A stretch of DNA of 64,000 nucleotides from Candidatus Chloroploca sp. Khr17 (GTDB taxonomy: Bacteria; Chloroflexota; Chloroflexia; Chloroflexales; Chloroflexaceae): assembly GCF_004138165.1 (NCBI RefSeq), contig NZ_RYFF01000025.1:1-64000 (forward strand). The letters are read 5' to 3'. Below, one piece after another: positions 1 through 7,897 of the stretch; position 1 is the first letter of the stretch; every line of letters starts with the position of its first letter. The notes below the pieces were generated by a model. It was not told where the DNA came from. It saw only the letters and a list, made by a program, of their open reading frames with translations, and ran no database searches. A program made the position numbers and the translations under genes.

Positions 1-35
1 GCGTTAAACCCCTCCCCGCCTCTGCGTTAAAACCC
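1..35. repeat. Partial NAETQRR-type dispersed repeat
   Basis: The first bases contain GCGTTAAA and CCTCTGCGTTAAAAC. The same words occur at 11369-11478, where the opposite strand reads as AACGCAGAGACGCAAAGACGC. The copy is cut by the window edge and lies just beyond the cas6 stop codon. Repeats of this kind often sit at gene 3' ends in this sequence. Confidence 0.6.
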
Positions 36-41
36 TCCCCA

Positions 42-1043
42 TCAAAGCCCCTCCAGCGCATACCCCCCATGCCCAAAGACGCACGCTTTGCCAATGTGGA
101 CAATGCTGCCCATCAGTAGTACCGCCCGCAGCGCGGCGGGCACGCCACGCAACTCGGCGCTGCCTTCGATGCCGCCGAGCGACATGGTCTGCGGGGTCGG
201 GCCGCGCGTTGAGGTGCGCCGCCAGTCGTTCCACGCCATTTGGCCTGGCCGCACCTCGATCGCCTCGGCCGCCTCGACCAGCGGGCGATACGGGGTTGCC
301 CAGCCGCCGTCGGCATGAAACGCCGCGAGCACGTCAATCCGCCAGCAGGCTGCATGGATCAGCGCCGCCGGCACAATGCGGTTGAGGTAGTCGCCCCGGT
401 ATTTCAAGCGCAACGGACCGTGCAACGTCAACCGCAGATCCTCGGGCATGGCGGCCGCCCGCGCCACAACCTCGGCACTGCTCAGCACCGGCAACGGCTC
501 CGTCGCCACCATGCGCCCATCCTGGTAGATCACCGTGCCCACCGGACTCCACGGGGCCAGCGCTTCGGCGCGTTCCAGGCGGGCACGGGCGTTGTCGCGG
601 CCCAGGCCCATGTCGCCCAGACGCTCGAAACTGAGCAGGAAATAGGGGAGGAAATCAATCCCGCGTCCAATGAGGACCAGCGTCAACTCCAGCACCTCAC
701 CGGCGCGGTAGTGGGTGCGGGTCTCTGCGGGCGGTTCGATCACAAAGGGGCGCGGCACATCACGCAGGTCGTGCAGATAGGGGTTGTCCGGCGGGTGCGG
801 CGTGGCAAAGATCCAGCGAAACGGGCAGATCGTCGCACCCGCGCAGACCTCGCTCCGCCAACACGAGCGCGGGCACGATACCTGCTGAAAGGAGTACCCA
901 AAACCGCCGCGAAACATACTGCCTTTGCGGGCTGGCAAAACTCCATCCGACAGCAACCGAAACGTCAGCCGTACGCGCAACGTCGCCAAATTCGGCACAT
1001 CCCCTGCCACAGACCCACGCCCCGGGGAAAGCGTATCTTCCAT
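42..1043 (-). CDS. cas6: CRISPR pre-crRNA endoribonuclease Cas6 homologue
   Basis: Cas6 is a RAMP-fold endoribonuclease that cuts pre-crRNA inside the repeat. The protein has about 333 residues, longer than the compact type I enzymes but typical of the COG5551 / Cas6 C-terminal-domain family. The N-terminal half has the CPFRWIFATPHPPD segment seen in this family. The middle carries FDxxLxLIGRG-like FEPPAETR...LTLVLIGRGIDFLPYF, then MGLGRDNAR, and the C-terminus ends in the glycine-rich HIGKACVFGHGGYAL loop. I chose the second ATG because CGAGGTTCT gives it a nearby ribosome site; the first ATG (1055) has none. No other cas gene or array is visible, so its partner array must lie outside the window or be absent. 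Confidence 0.8.
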   Translation of the reverse strand: MEDTLSPGRGSVAGDVPNLATLRVRLTFRLLSDGVLPARKGSMFRGGFGYSFQQVSCPRSCWRSEVCAGATICPFRWIFATPHPPDNPYLHDLRDVPRPFVIEPPAETRTHYRAGEVLELTLVLIGRGIDFLPYFLLSFERLGDMGLGRDNARARLERAEALAPWSPVGTVIYQDGRMVATEPLPVLSSAEVVARAAAMPEDLRLTLHGPLRLKYRGDYLNRIVPAALIHAACWRIDVLAAFHADGGWATPYRPLVEAAEAIEVRPGQMAWNDWRRTSTRGPTPQTMSLGGIEGSAELRGVPAALRAVLLMGSIVHIGKACVFGHGGYALEGL

Positions 1044-1055
1044 AGAACCTCGCAT

Positions 1056-1426
1056 GATCGATGAAGATCCATGTCTGATTATACCGATCAGACCGTGCGC
1101 GAATGCGCACTGATGTGAACAGAAGCCTACCTGAGGGGGCGTTATCGCCTTACCAAAGCAGGCTCACAGAGTCTGATCACATTTCTCAGCAGTCTATCAG
1201 TCGAGTGTTACCAGGATATTACCAAAGATATGCGTTGATCAGACCATCCTTATGCGCAAAAGAGAGCTAAATCGTAGGCCTTCTTGATCTCGGCTTCGCT
1301 GGCGATCTCCTCTATCGTTGCGCCCCCAAAACCCCTGGTCGCACATACCGCAGGGCGCTTGCATCTTCATCTTCACGCGCGCGGTCTGACCTGCGGAACG
1401 TCCCATGCGCCTGTGGCGTAGGTGTG
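1056..1426. other. Intergenic region upstream of cas6
   Basis: No gene is supported here. On the minus strand, 1248-1319 reads as a short open stretch ending EEIASEAEIKKAYDLALFCA before a stop. This resembles the tail of a decayed gene but is too short to name. A small hairpin GTGCGC-GAAT-GCGCAC lies near 1096-1111. The rest holds nothing I can identify. Confidence 0.4.
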
Positions 1427-1659
1427 ATGGTCTTCCAGCAATGAATCCGGTCTAGCCCGCGAGGCGGGCTTCGCTTCCCCTCGCCGAGGGCTTATGGTCT
1501 TCCAGCAATGAATCCGGTATAGACCGCGAAGGCGGGCTTCGCTTCCCCTCGCCGAGGGCTTCAGCCCCACGGCATCCGGCGCAGAGCGGATCATTTCCTG
1601 GAACACCATCACGCCCCACGGCATCCGGCGCAGAGCGGATCATTTCCTGGAACACCATC
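1427..1659 (-). repeat. MITE-like element with terminal inverted repeats and internal duplications
   Basis: Read on the minus strand, the unit starts ATGGTGTTCCAGGAAATGAT and ends with CCGGATTCATTGCTGGAAGA followed by CCAT, so its ends are imperfect inverted repeats. The full unit spans about 1494-1609. Each end is duplicated in tandem: the CAGCAATGAATCCGG side at 1427-1493, and the GGCATCCGGCGCAGAGCGGA side again up to 1659. The core carries CCCTCGGCGAGGGGAAGCGA. Related copies occur at 23851-23954 and 50249-50355. No ORF inside looks like a transposase. Confidence 0.7.
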
Positions 1660-1738
1660 ACGCCCACGGCAAGAAGAGGCAACCGCCCGAACAAACATCG
1701 CCGTCGCCGCCTGGTTAAGCTGGGCTCTACGCTCAACC

Positions 1739-2785
1739 TTACCCCGAAGGCCCTCGTTTTATTGATTGTGCAACCTGCCCAAACTTCTGCCCAACTGCGC
1801 GCACGAGTCCATAACTGAAAAAGCTCAGCGGCGGCACTCCGGCAAACGCTTCGGTAATAGCATACAGCGTATGGAGCGAGATCTGGCGCTCGTTGCTGAC
1901 CGCATAGATTGGTTCCCACGTCTCGGGCTGCAGCTTGGCTTTGAAGGCATCAAGGCCAGCAAAGTTATAGAAAGGCTGCCCATAGCTACGCATGCCTTTG
2001 AGCAAGAGGCGTACCATTGGTGGTACCGAGTGGTCATGGTCGGGGGCATGGGTAGAGAGTGGAGCCAGGCCAAGCGTGACATAGCTGGCCCCACGCTCGG
2101 CAAAAGAACGCATCGCAGCGTCAACGAGCAATTCGGCCGTCCCATTCGGGGCGGCATGACTGCGAATAATCTGCTGGATCAGCCACCCGTTGCGCCGGGG
2201 AATGGGTACCGCCACCAGGTAGCCAATAACCGTTGAAGCACGATAGGCCGCAAAAACCTGATGATCGCCTGGCACCGCCAACGCGTCTGGCTCGACCAGA
2301 AAGTGCATGGGTGGCAAATGGCGTGTTGCCAACCAACCCTTGAGGCACTGCCGAAAGGCTGGGGCACGCCGCGCCACCTCTGCCTCTACCGCCACAACAG
2401 TCACATCTTTGTGGCGTGCCCGCGCAAGTTGAGCGCGCAATGAGGCTTTCCGACGCAGGATGTGCGGCCAGTTCGCAGGATCCCAGCCTGGTTCGGCCCC
2501 AAGCACCATCCGCGCTGTCGGCGTTTGCCAGGCCAACGCGTCAAGCAGGGGCGCCTGCGCCCCAAAATAACAGACCCGCGCACCATGGCTGGCCGCATCA
2601 GCCGCAAAAGCACGTGTCACCGCAGCAAGACGCTCTGGCAGACAAACCGGTGCCGCCGCGACGACCCGCGTCCGGGCCGCCGACACATAGCCGACTACCC
2701 CATCACCTTCAGGCGGAAACCAGTAGGTCAGGCCACGGGTCAAAAGCTGGCACGACATCGTATGCCAACCGTAACGCTGCAGCAA
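1739..2785 (-). CDS. DUF2156 / MprF-C-terminal-like acyltransferase-fold protein
   Basis: The protein resembles the DUF2156 domain, a double GNAT-like fold found in the lysyl-phosphatidylglycerol synthase MprF and in many standalone proteins. Visible features are RYGWHTMSCQLLTRGLTYWF near the start, a central RKASLRAQLARARHKDVTV helix, the WLATRHLPPMHFLVEP segment and the FAERGASYVTLGLAPL segment typical of the second half. The start is problematic. The assigned codon is TTG, with no good ribosome site, and the reading frame runs upstream without a stop to the TAG of the preceding Rpn-like gene at 2819. Homologues usually begin a little before the LLxRYGW motif, so the true 5' end may have been lost. 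The substrate is unknown. Confidence 0.65.
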   Translation of the reverse strand: MLQRYGWHTMSCQLLTRGLTYWFPPEGDGVVGYVSAARTRVVAAAPVCLPERLAAVTRAFAADAASHGARVCYFGAQAPLLDALAWQTPTARMVLGAEPGWDPANWPHILRRKASLRAQLARARHKDVTVVAVEAEVARRAPAFRQCLKGWLATRHLPPMHFLVEPDALAVPGDHQVFAAYRASTVIGYLVAVPIPRRNGWLIQQIIRSHAAPNGTAELLVDAAMRSFAERGASYVTLGLAPLSTHAPDHDHSVPPMVRLLLKGMRSYGQPFYNFAGLDAFKAKLQPETWEPIYAVSNERQISLHTLYAITEAFAGVPPLSFFSYGLVRAVGQKFGQVAQSIKRGPSG

Positions 2786-2818
2786 AAGCCGAATGTTTGT
2801 CTGGACGATGATGTACGC

Positions 2819-3403
2819 CTATTGCTTCTGGGCTAGCCACGCTTGCAGATCAGCCACACCCTCAAAATCAAGCACCGCATCGATCAACGCAAGCCTTTGC
2901 GGAGGCAACAGTTGCTCTACCTGGCTCAATAATGGCGCAGGTACGACACCACAGCGACGTTCCAACAGGCGCAGCAACACGGCAAACTGACCCTCTTCAC
3001 GACCCTCTTCGCGACCCTCTTCACGGCCCTGCTCACGCAGTTTGCGCATCATCGGAGTCTCGGGCAACCCATAATCGCGCATAATGATCTGTTCAGCCAT
3101 TGCTGCTATCTCCTCATCTGTACATAACAACAATAATTCTGCCAGCAAACGCTCACATTGGTCATCCGTTGTGTTCGCGACTACCTGTCGAACGGCTGCC
3201 GTTAACATCACCTCGGGTTCGCGCATCCGCGTTTGCCCAATCAACGCCATGAGCGCCGGACGCTTCAACGCCAATAACTCCTCGGCGGATAATTCCCACA
3301 GCCGTACCACCTGATAACGCCATGACAGATAGGTCGTTCCATCTAAATTATACAATGCGTGTATACCCTTATCACGCACTCCGGCCCCACCTAAATAGAG
3401 CAC
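2819..3403 (-). pseudogene. N-terminally truncated Rpn/DUF4351-like nuclease-family protein
   Basis: The 194 residues match only the C-terminal part of the Rpn (recombination-promoting nuclease, PD-(D/E)XK) family that is abundant in Chloroflexota and cyanobacteria. VLYLGGAGVRDKG and LWELSAEELLAL follow the point where the catalytic domain should have ended. The tail shows the usual EGREEGREEGREEG repeat and a helical end LLPPQRLALIDAVLDFE. The frame is closed by a TGA (3419-3421) that overlaps the stop of the adjacent MFS gene, so the nuclease core is missing. A GTG at 3403 is the only start. It is probably a remnant, and any product would lack catalytic residues. Confidence 0.7.
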
Positions 3404-3418
3404 TACACTGTAAATGGG

Positions 3419-4666
3419 TCATTCACGCCACAGCGCCAACCCGATGATCGTCCCGGTCACGAGAAAGACCCCACCAAGGCCAAGTGACAGCGCCCACGGG
3501 CTAACCCCCTGATCGGCAATGACGCCGGTGAGATACGCCGAGAGCGCGGTCGTCAACGTGAGCGCCGCATATTCGGTCGCAAATACACGCCCAAGCAATT
3601 GATCAGGCACCCTCGTCTGCAACAACGCTGTGCTAAAGACCCATTGCACACTGCCGCCAAGATGCGCAAAGAGCACCGCCAGTGCCGCCAGCGCCAGCGT
3701 TGGCATCGCACTGAGCGCAAGGTAGCCCGCCGCCGTGACAAAGAAGCCCATCACGATGGCGCGGCGCAGAAAGCGTTGACCGTCGCCGCCCAGCCGCAGC
3801 GCCAGCAGCGGGCCAATGCCTGTGCCAAGCCCCCGCGCCGCATAGAGCAAGCCAATGCTCAGTGCCCCATCGCGCCCCAGCGGAAAGACCTCGCGCCCCA
3901 ACAGCGTTAGCAGCAACAAAACCCCGCCCCCAACACTCCACAACGCCTTCGTCAACGTCAACCAGAAGACCTCGCGATGGCGCACGACATAGCGTACCCC
4001 CTCACGCAATTCACCACCGGCTTGCCCCACCAGCGCCCGCACCGAGCGCCCCTGTGACGCCGAATCAGCGCTCAAACGCTCCGACGGGCGCGGTTGCACC
4101 GTCGCAATAATCGCCGCCGAGAGCAAAAAGGAGGCCGCATCCAGCAGAAAAGCCGCCCGCACGCCCAGGGTAGCGGCAACCAGGCCACCGAGGGCCGCCC
4201 CAATCGCCAGCATGGCCGACCAGGTCGCCCCACTGATCGCATTCGCCGTCACCAACTCTTCACGTGTACAAAGACTCGGCAGAATCGCCGAGCGAGCCGG
4301 CTCAAAAAAGGCCGCCATCGAAACCTTCAGCACCACGGCAACATAGACCAACCAGAGATCTGCCGGGCTATTGACGAGCAGCAAGAGCAAAACCATTGCC
4401 GCCCGACCAAGATCGCTCGCAATCAAAACCAGCTTACGCGGTAGCCGATCAATCACCACGCCCGCAAACGGACTGACCAGCGCCCCTGGCAAAAACTCGG
4501 CCAGCAACAACAAGCCCAGCGCCTGACCCGAACCAGTCAAATTCAAAAGCAAAATAAAGAGGGCGATGCTATCAAGCCAATCGCCCAACTGACTCACAAT
4601 CTGCCCATACCAGAGCCGACGGAACTGCTTATTGCGCCGCAGCAACGCTACATAGCCAACAGCCAT
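3419..4666 (-). CDS. MFS transporter (MFS_3 / EntS-like)
   Basis: This is a 415-residue major facilitator protein with about 12 hydrophobic segments. The family opening RNKQFRRLWYGQIVSQLGDW is followed by a loop 2-3 motif GVVIDRLPRKLVLIASDLGR. Such proteins are mostly drug or siderophore exporters in the cytoplasmic membrane, and the substrate cannot be told from sequence. The gene starts two bases after the smpB stop, so smpB and the transporter are probably co-transcribed. It ends where the truncated Rpn-like gene begins. Confidence 0.85.
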   Translation of the reverse strand: MAVGYVALLRRNKQFRRLWYGQIVSQLGDWLDSIALFILLLNLTGSGQALGLLLLAEFLPGALVSPFAGVVIDRLPRKLVLIASDLGRAAMVLLLLLVNSPADLWLVYVAVVLKVSMAAFFEPARSAILPSLCTREELVTANAISGATWSAMLAIGAALGGLVAATLGVRAAFLLDAASFLLSAAIIATVQPRPSERLSADSASQGRSVRALVGQAGGELREGVRYVVRHREVFWLTLTKALWSVGGGVLLLLTLLGREVFPLGRDGALSIGLLYAARGLGTGIGPLLALRLGGDGQRFLRRAIVMGFFVTAAGYLALSAMPTLALAALAVLFAHLGGSVQWVFSTALLQTRVPDQLLGRVFATEYAALTLTTALSAYLTGVIADQGVSPWALSLGLGGVFLVTGTIIGLALWRE

Positions 4667-4668
4667 TG

Positions 4669-5145
4669 CTAGTCCCGTGAACGCGACTTCATCACACGCT
4701 CGATATCACGTTGCGCATCGCGCTTCGCAATATCCTCGCGCTTATCGTAAAGCTTCTTGCCCCGAGCAACACCCAACTCAACCTTGGCACGTCGCCCCTT
4801 AAAATAGATCTTCAGCGGCACCAGGGTCATCCCCTTCTGCCGAATCAACCCATCAATACGCCGGATCTCACGCCGATGCAGCAACAACTTACGCGGGCGC
4901 GTCGGCTCGTGGTTAAAATACGTGCCTGACTGCTCATACGGCGAAATATGCGCCTCATATAAAAAGACCTCGTCACGAAAAACGCGGGCATAACTCCCCC
5001 GCAGATTCACCTTGCCCGCACGCACCGACTTAATTTCAGTGCCCGTCAAGACAATGCCCGCCTCAAAGGTCTCTTCAATCGCATAATCGTGGCGCGCCTT
5101 CCGATTATCGGCCACCACCCCGGCAGGAGGCTTCTTTGACGCCAT
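4669..5145 (-). CDS. smpB: SsrA-binding protein SmpB
   Basis: SmpB binds tmRNA and brings it to stalled ribosomes for trans-translation. The 158 residues match the normal length and show the family hallmarks: [38 protein letters not shown], the basic segment [10 protein letters not shown] and the C-terminal [19 protein letters not shown], which mimics the tRNA anticodon arm in the decoding centre. ATG start. The gene follows tRNA-Asn on the same strand, separated by a hairpin. No tmRNA gene is visible in this window. Confidence 0.97.
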   Translation of the reverse strand: MASKKPPAGVVADNRKARHDYAIEETFEAGIVLTGTEIKSVRAGKVNLRGSYARVFRDEVFLYEAHISPYEQSGTYFNHEPTRPRKLLLHRREIRRIDGLIRQKGMTLVPLKIYFKGRRAKVELGVARGKKLYDKREDIAKRDAQRDIERVMKSRSRD

Positions 5146-5175
5146 AACATCACCTCAAACATCCTCAACAAAGAA

Positions 5176-5198
5176 GCCAGGTAGCGCTGCTACCTGGC
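5176..5198 (-). terminator. Hairpin between tRNA-Asn and smpB
   Basis: A near-perfect inverted repeat, GCCAGGTAGC against GCTACCTGGC, lies downstream of tRNA-Asn on the minus strand and is followed by the T-rich TTCTTTGTT. It probably terminates the tRNA transcript, perhaps partly, since smpB lies just beyond. Confidence 0.65.
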
Positions 5199-5208
5199 CT
5201 ATCACTCG

Positions 5209-5283
5209 TGGCTCCCCGACGTGGATTCGAACCACGAACCTACTGATTAACAGTCAGCCGCTCTACCGTTGAGCTATCGGGGA
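5209..5283 (-). tRNA. tRNA-Asn (GTT)
   Basis: A 75-nt cloverleaf. Acceptor TCCCCGA pairs with TCGGGGA, the T-arm loop has GGTTCGAATCC, and the 3' CCA is encoded. The anticodon stem GCTGA/TCAGT encloses the loop CTGTTAA, giving anticodon GTT for asparagine. Confidence 0.96.
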
Positions 5284-5307
5284 TCACTCCGCTCACGGAC
5301 AGGGCAG

Positions 5308-5336
5308 ATTATAGCATAGGTTTTCGCTTTCTGCAA
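5308..5336 (-). promoter_or_regulatory. Sigma-70 type promoter of tRNA-Asn
   Basis: On the minus strand TTGCAG, 17 bases, then TATAAT preceded by TGC (extended -10) lies about 25 bases upstream of the mature tRNA 5' end. Confidence 0.75.
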
Positions 5337-5391
5337 CTCGTACAACAAGCGTACCCAGGGCGATTGCATCTTCCGTGCATGCACCCCGCCA

Positions 5392-5497
5392 GGGCACCCG
5401 CAAGGGGTGCCCCTACACCGAACCCGGCCCCCGGCCCTGTAGGGGCACCCCTTGCGGGTGCCCGGCCCTTGCGGGTGCCCGGCCCTTGCGGGTGCCC
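5392..5497. repeat. GGGCACCCGCAAGGGGTGCCC inverted and direct repeat
   Basis: Within the 371-base gap between tRNA-Asn and coxG, a 26-base arm (5392-5417) is repeated as an exact inverted copy at 5438-5463. It is then followed by two direct copies of GGCCCTTGCGGGTGCCC (5464-5480, 5481-5497). The arms could form a very stable hairpin. The flanks of the gap show no gene. Confidence 0.8.
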
Positions 5498-5654
5498 TGA
5501 TAGAGCGCCTTGTTGTCTCCGGTTTCGTATGATGCAATTGCCCTAACCCCCGCCGCCGTGCCACTTGCCACGACCATATGGATAGACTAGAATGTACCTC
5601 AGAGCAATTGTAGCCGTGCGTCACCAGGTACATGGTGCTTGAAGGATCCTATCT

Positions 5655-6419
5655 GTGAGAATTGCTGGCAATTATACGTTTGAAGCAACCCGCGAAGAGG
5701 TTTGGGCAGCCCTCAATGATCCCGAGGTGCTTGCGCAGACGATCCCGGGTTGTCAACAACTCGATGAAGTTGCGCCCCATCACTACCAGACAACCCTCAA
5801 GATCGGGCTCCAGGCCGTCCGCGGTGTCTATACCGGTACTGTCCAGATTGATAATGTGGTCGCCCCCGAGTCCTACGATCTCCATGTCGATGGCAAAGGC
5901 AGCAATGGGTTCCTCAAGGGGGCCGGTACGCTTAAGCTTCGTACCGATGGCGTTGAGACCATTCTTGATTATGGTGGCGAGGCTCAAATCGGTGGCAAGC
6001 TTGCGAGTATCGGTCAACGCTTGATTGATGGGGCCGCTCGTACGTTGATTAACCAGAGCCTCAAGGCTCTCGAGCAACAGATTGTGGCGCGCCGCTTTGC
6101 CCACGCCATGGCCCACACGGCTGAGGTCGAACAGGCAGCGGACGAGGCGCTCGACGACATCCCATCGGTGACCGAGAACCTTGATGCGCCATCACCCTCT
6201 GCCGAGATGCCTACACCATCAGAGGCTCCGCCTGCAACGAGGCAGGTGCCGCTTTCTCCCGATGCGGTGCGCCGCTCAATCAAGGTTGAGCCAGGTCAAG
6301 GGCTGACCGAGACGGCCGTGGTGCGTGGGGCGGTCGAGGATTTCCTCAAACAGAACCCGGCAACGCCCTGGCTGATTATTGCCTTTCTCGTTGGTTATTT
6401 GCTCGGTCGTCGTCGCTAA
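5655..6419 (+). CDS. coxG: CoxG-type SRPBCC protein with C-terminal membrane anchor
   Basis: The first 150 residues form an SRPBCC domain of the CoxG family: MRIAGNYTFEATREEVWAAL, DPEVLAQTIPGCQQL, then VRGVYTGTVQI and GTLKLRTDGVETILDYGGEA. CoxG proteins recruit or mature the molybdenum CO dehydrogenase at the membrane. A 60-residue Pro/Ser-rich linker leads to a single C-terminal transmembrane segment (LIIAFLVGYLLGRRR), which fits that role. GTG start. It precedes coxS and coxM, and the three may work together. The substrate of the associated molybdenum hydroxylase is not shown by the sequence. Confidence 0.85.
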   Translation: MRIAGNYTFEATREEVWAALNDPEVLAQTIPGCQQLDEVAPHHYQTTLKIGLQAVRGVYTGTVQIDNVVAPESYDLHVDGKGSNGFLKGAGTLKLRTDGVETILDYGGEAQIGGKLASIGQRLIDGAARTLINQSLKALEQQIVARRFAHAMAHTAEVEQAADEALDDIPSVTENLDAPSPSAEMPTPSEAPPATRQVPLSPDAVRRSIKVEPGQGLTETAVVRGAVEDFLKQNPATPWLIIAFLVGYLLGRRR

Positions 6420-6421
6420 AG

Positions 6422-6484
6422 CCCTGAACCCTGAACCCTGAACCCTAAACCCTAAACCCTAAACCCTAAACCCTGAACCCTGAA
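6422..6484 (+). repeat. Telomere-like heptamer array (CCCTRAA)9
   Basis: Nine perfect 7-base units follow the coxG stop: three CCCTGAA, four CCCTAAA, two CCCTGAA, then CCCTTT. The array lies wholly in the 91-base gap between coxG and coxS. It has no hairpin potential of its own. Confidence 0.97.
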
Positions 6485-6510
6485 CCCTTTGCCTATAAGA
6501 AAGGTATCCT

Positions 6511-6990
6511 GTGACGCGCATTTCGCTAACCGTCAATGGTCGTCTGTATCAAGGTGAAGTTGAACCGCGGACGCTGCTGGTAACTTTTTTGCGTGACCAT
6601 CTGCATCTCACCGGTACCCATATTGGCTGTGATACCAGCCAGTGCGGGGCCTGTGTGGTGCATCTCGATGGGATCAGTGTCAAGGCATGTACGGTATTGG
6701 CTCTGCAGGCCGATGGTGCTACCGTGACAACCATTGAGGGTCTCGCCCAGGATGCGACGTTGCATCCGTTGCAAGAGGGGTTCTGGGCTGAACATGGGTT
6801 GCAGTGCGGGTTCTGTACCCCGGGCATGATTATGTCGGCTGCCGACCTCTTGCAGCAGAATCCCGATCCCTCTGATGAGGAGATCCGACACGCCCTCGAG
6901 GGCAATCTCTGTCGCTGTACTGGCTATGAGAATATTGTGCGTGCGGTGCGCTATGCTGCCCAACAGATGCAGTCAAACCAGAATGCTTAG
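6511..6990 (+). CDS. coxS: Molybdenum hydroxylase small subunit, [2Fe-2S] (CoxS-like)
   Basis: This subunit carries the two [2Fe-2S] clusters that pass electrons between the molybdenum site and FAD in xanthine-oxidase-family enzymes. The 159 residues show both cluster motifs. The plant-type site is [12 protein letters not shown] plus a later KACT cysteine (about residues 39-62). The C-terminal site is CGFCTPGM and CRCTGYENI (about residues 100-145). Start GTG with AAGGT upstream. It is followed 21 bases later by the FAD subunit. Length and motif spacing are normal. Confidence 0.93.
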   Translation: MTRISLTVNGRLYQGEVEPRTLLVTFLRDHLHLTGTHIGCDTSQCGACVVHLDGISVKACTVLALQADGATVTTIEGLAQDATLHPLQEGFWAEHGLQCGFCTPGMIMSAADLLQQNPDPSDEEIRHALEGNLCRCTGYENIVRAVRYAAQQMQSNQNA

Positions 6991-7011
6991 CCCTCTGAGC
7001 CAGGAGTTGCG

Positions 7012-7878
7012 ATGATCCCGAGTTCTTTTACCTTCTATGCACCCTCCCGTCTTGATGAAGCGCTCGACCTTTTGCAGCAGTATGGCGATGAAGCCAAACT
7101 GCTCGCCGGCGGTCATTCCCTCTTGCCGACGATGAAGCTCCGCCTCGCTACGCCTGCGGTGCTCATCGATCTTCATAAGATCCCTGAACTCGTTGGCGTT
7201 ACCGTTGACGAGCGGGTCACTATTGGGAGCATGACAACCTGGAGTGCCCTCGAAGCTGATGCGACGCTCTGCCAGGCCGTACCGGTGTTCGCTGCGACGA
7301 TCCGGCTGATCGGGGATCGCCAGGTGCGCAATCGCGGTACCCTCGGTGGGGCCCTGGCGCACGCCGATCCCGCCGCCGATGCGCCCGCGGTGGTGCTGGT
7401 ACTCAATGGGACGCTGACGATCTATGGGCCTGCCGGGCTACGTACCGTCGCCGCTGAAGACTTTTTTGTTGATATGTTGACGACTGCGCTCGCCCCCGAT
7501 GAGATCCTCACTGCGATCACGCTCGACTGCGTTGGCCCCGGTGAAGGGGCGGCCTATCTCAAGTTCGCCCATCCCGCCAGTCGCTATGCCCTCGTTGGCG
7601 TCGCGGCGTTCCTGCGTATCGAGGCTGGTCAGATCACCGCCTGCCGCGTCGCGGTTACTGGTGCCGGGGTGCGCGCTGAACGCCTCACAACCGTCGAGAC
7701 CAAGCTGCTGCATCAACCCGCTCAACCCGAGGTCTTCGCCGCAGCCGCCCAGGGTGCCGCCGCTACACTTGCGATCCTCGGCGATCTCCACGCCAGCGAA
7801 GCCTACCGCCGGGCGATGGTTGAGGTCTATACCCGGCGCGCACTGGAGGCCGCTGCCGCAAGCCTTCGCACATCGTGA
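7012..7878 (+). CDS. coxM: Molybdenum hydroxylase FAD subunit (CoxM-like)
   Basis: A 288-residue FAD-binding subunit of the CoxM/CutM type. The N-terminal part shows FYAPSRLDEALDLLQQYGDEAKLLAGGHSLLP, where the AGGHS segment binds FAD, and a second FAD motif, IGDRQVRNRGTLGGALAHAD. The C-terminal domain (from about residue 175) matches the CO dehydrogenase flavoprotein C-terminal fold. ATG with AGGAG upstream. Together with coxS it needs a molybdopterin large subunit (CoxL), which is absent here: the next gene is an unrelated lipoprotein. The physiological substrate could be CO, an aldehyde or a heterocycle. Confidence 0.92.
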   Translation: MIPSSFTFYAPSRLDEALDLLQQYGDEAKLLAGGHSLLPTMKLRLATPAVLIDLHKIPELVGVTVDERVTIGSMTTWSALEADATLCQAVPVFAATIRLIGDRQVRNRGTLGGALAHADPAADAPAVVLVLNGTLTIYGPAGLRTVAAEDFFVDMLTTALAPDEILTAITLDCVGPGEGAAYLKFAHPASRYALVGVAAFLRIEAGQITACRVAVTGAGVRAERLTTVETKLLHQPAQPEVFAAAAQGAAATLAILGDLHASEAYRRAMVEVYTRRALEAAAASLRTS

Positions 7879-7897
7879 TTGATCCAAGGAGTCCCCT

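Noticed and set aside
1427-1659. CRISPR array
   Set aside because: The units are tandem but of unequal type, with no unique spacers of constant length between identical repeats. The structure fits an inverted-repeat element better.
5392-5497. CRISPR array or riboswitch in the GC-rich repeats
   Set aside because: The copies are contiguous with no spacer, and no riboswitch motif is recognisable.
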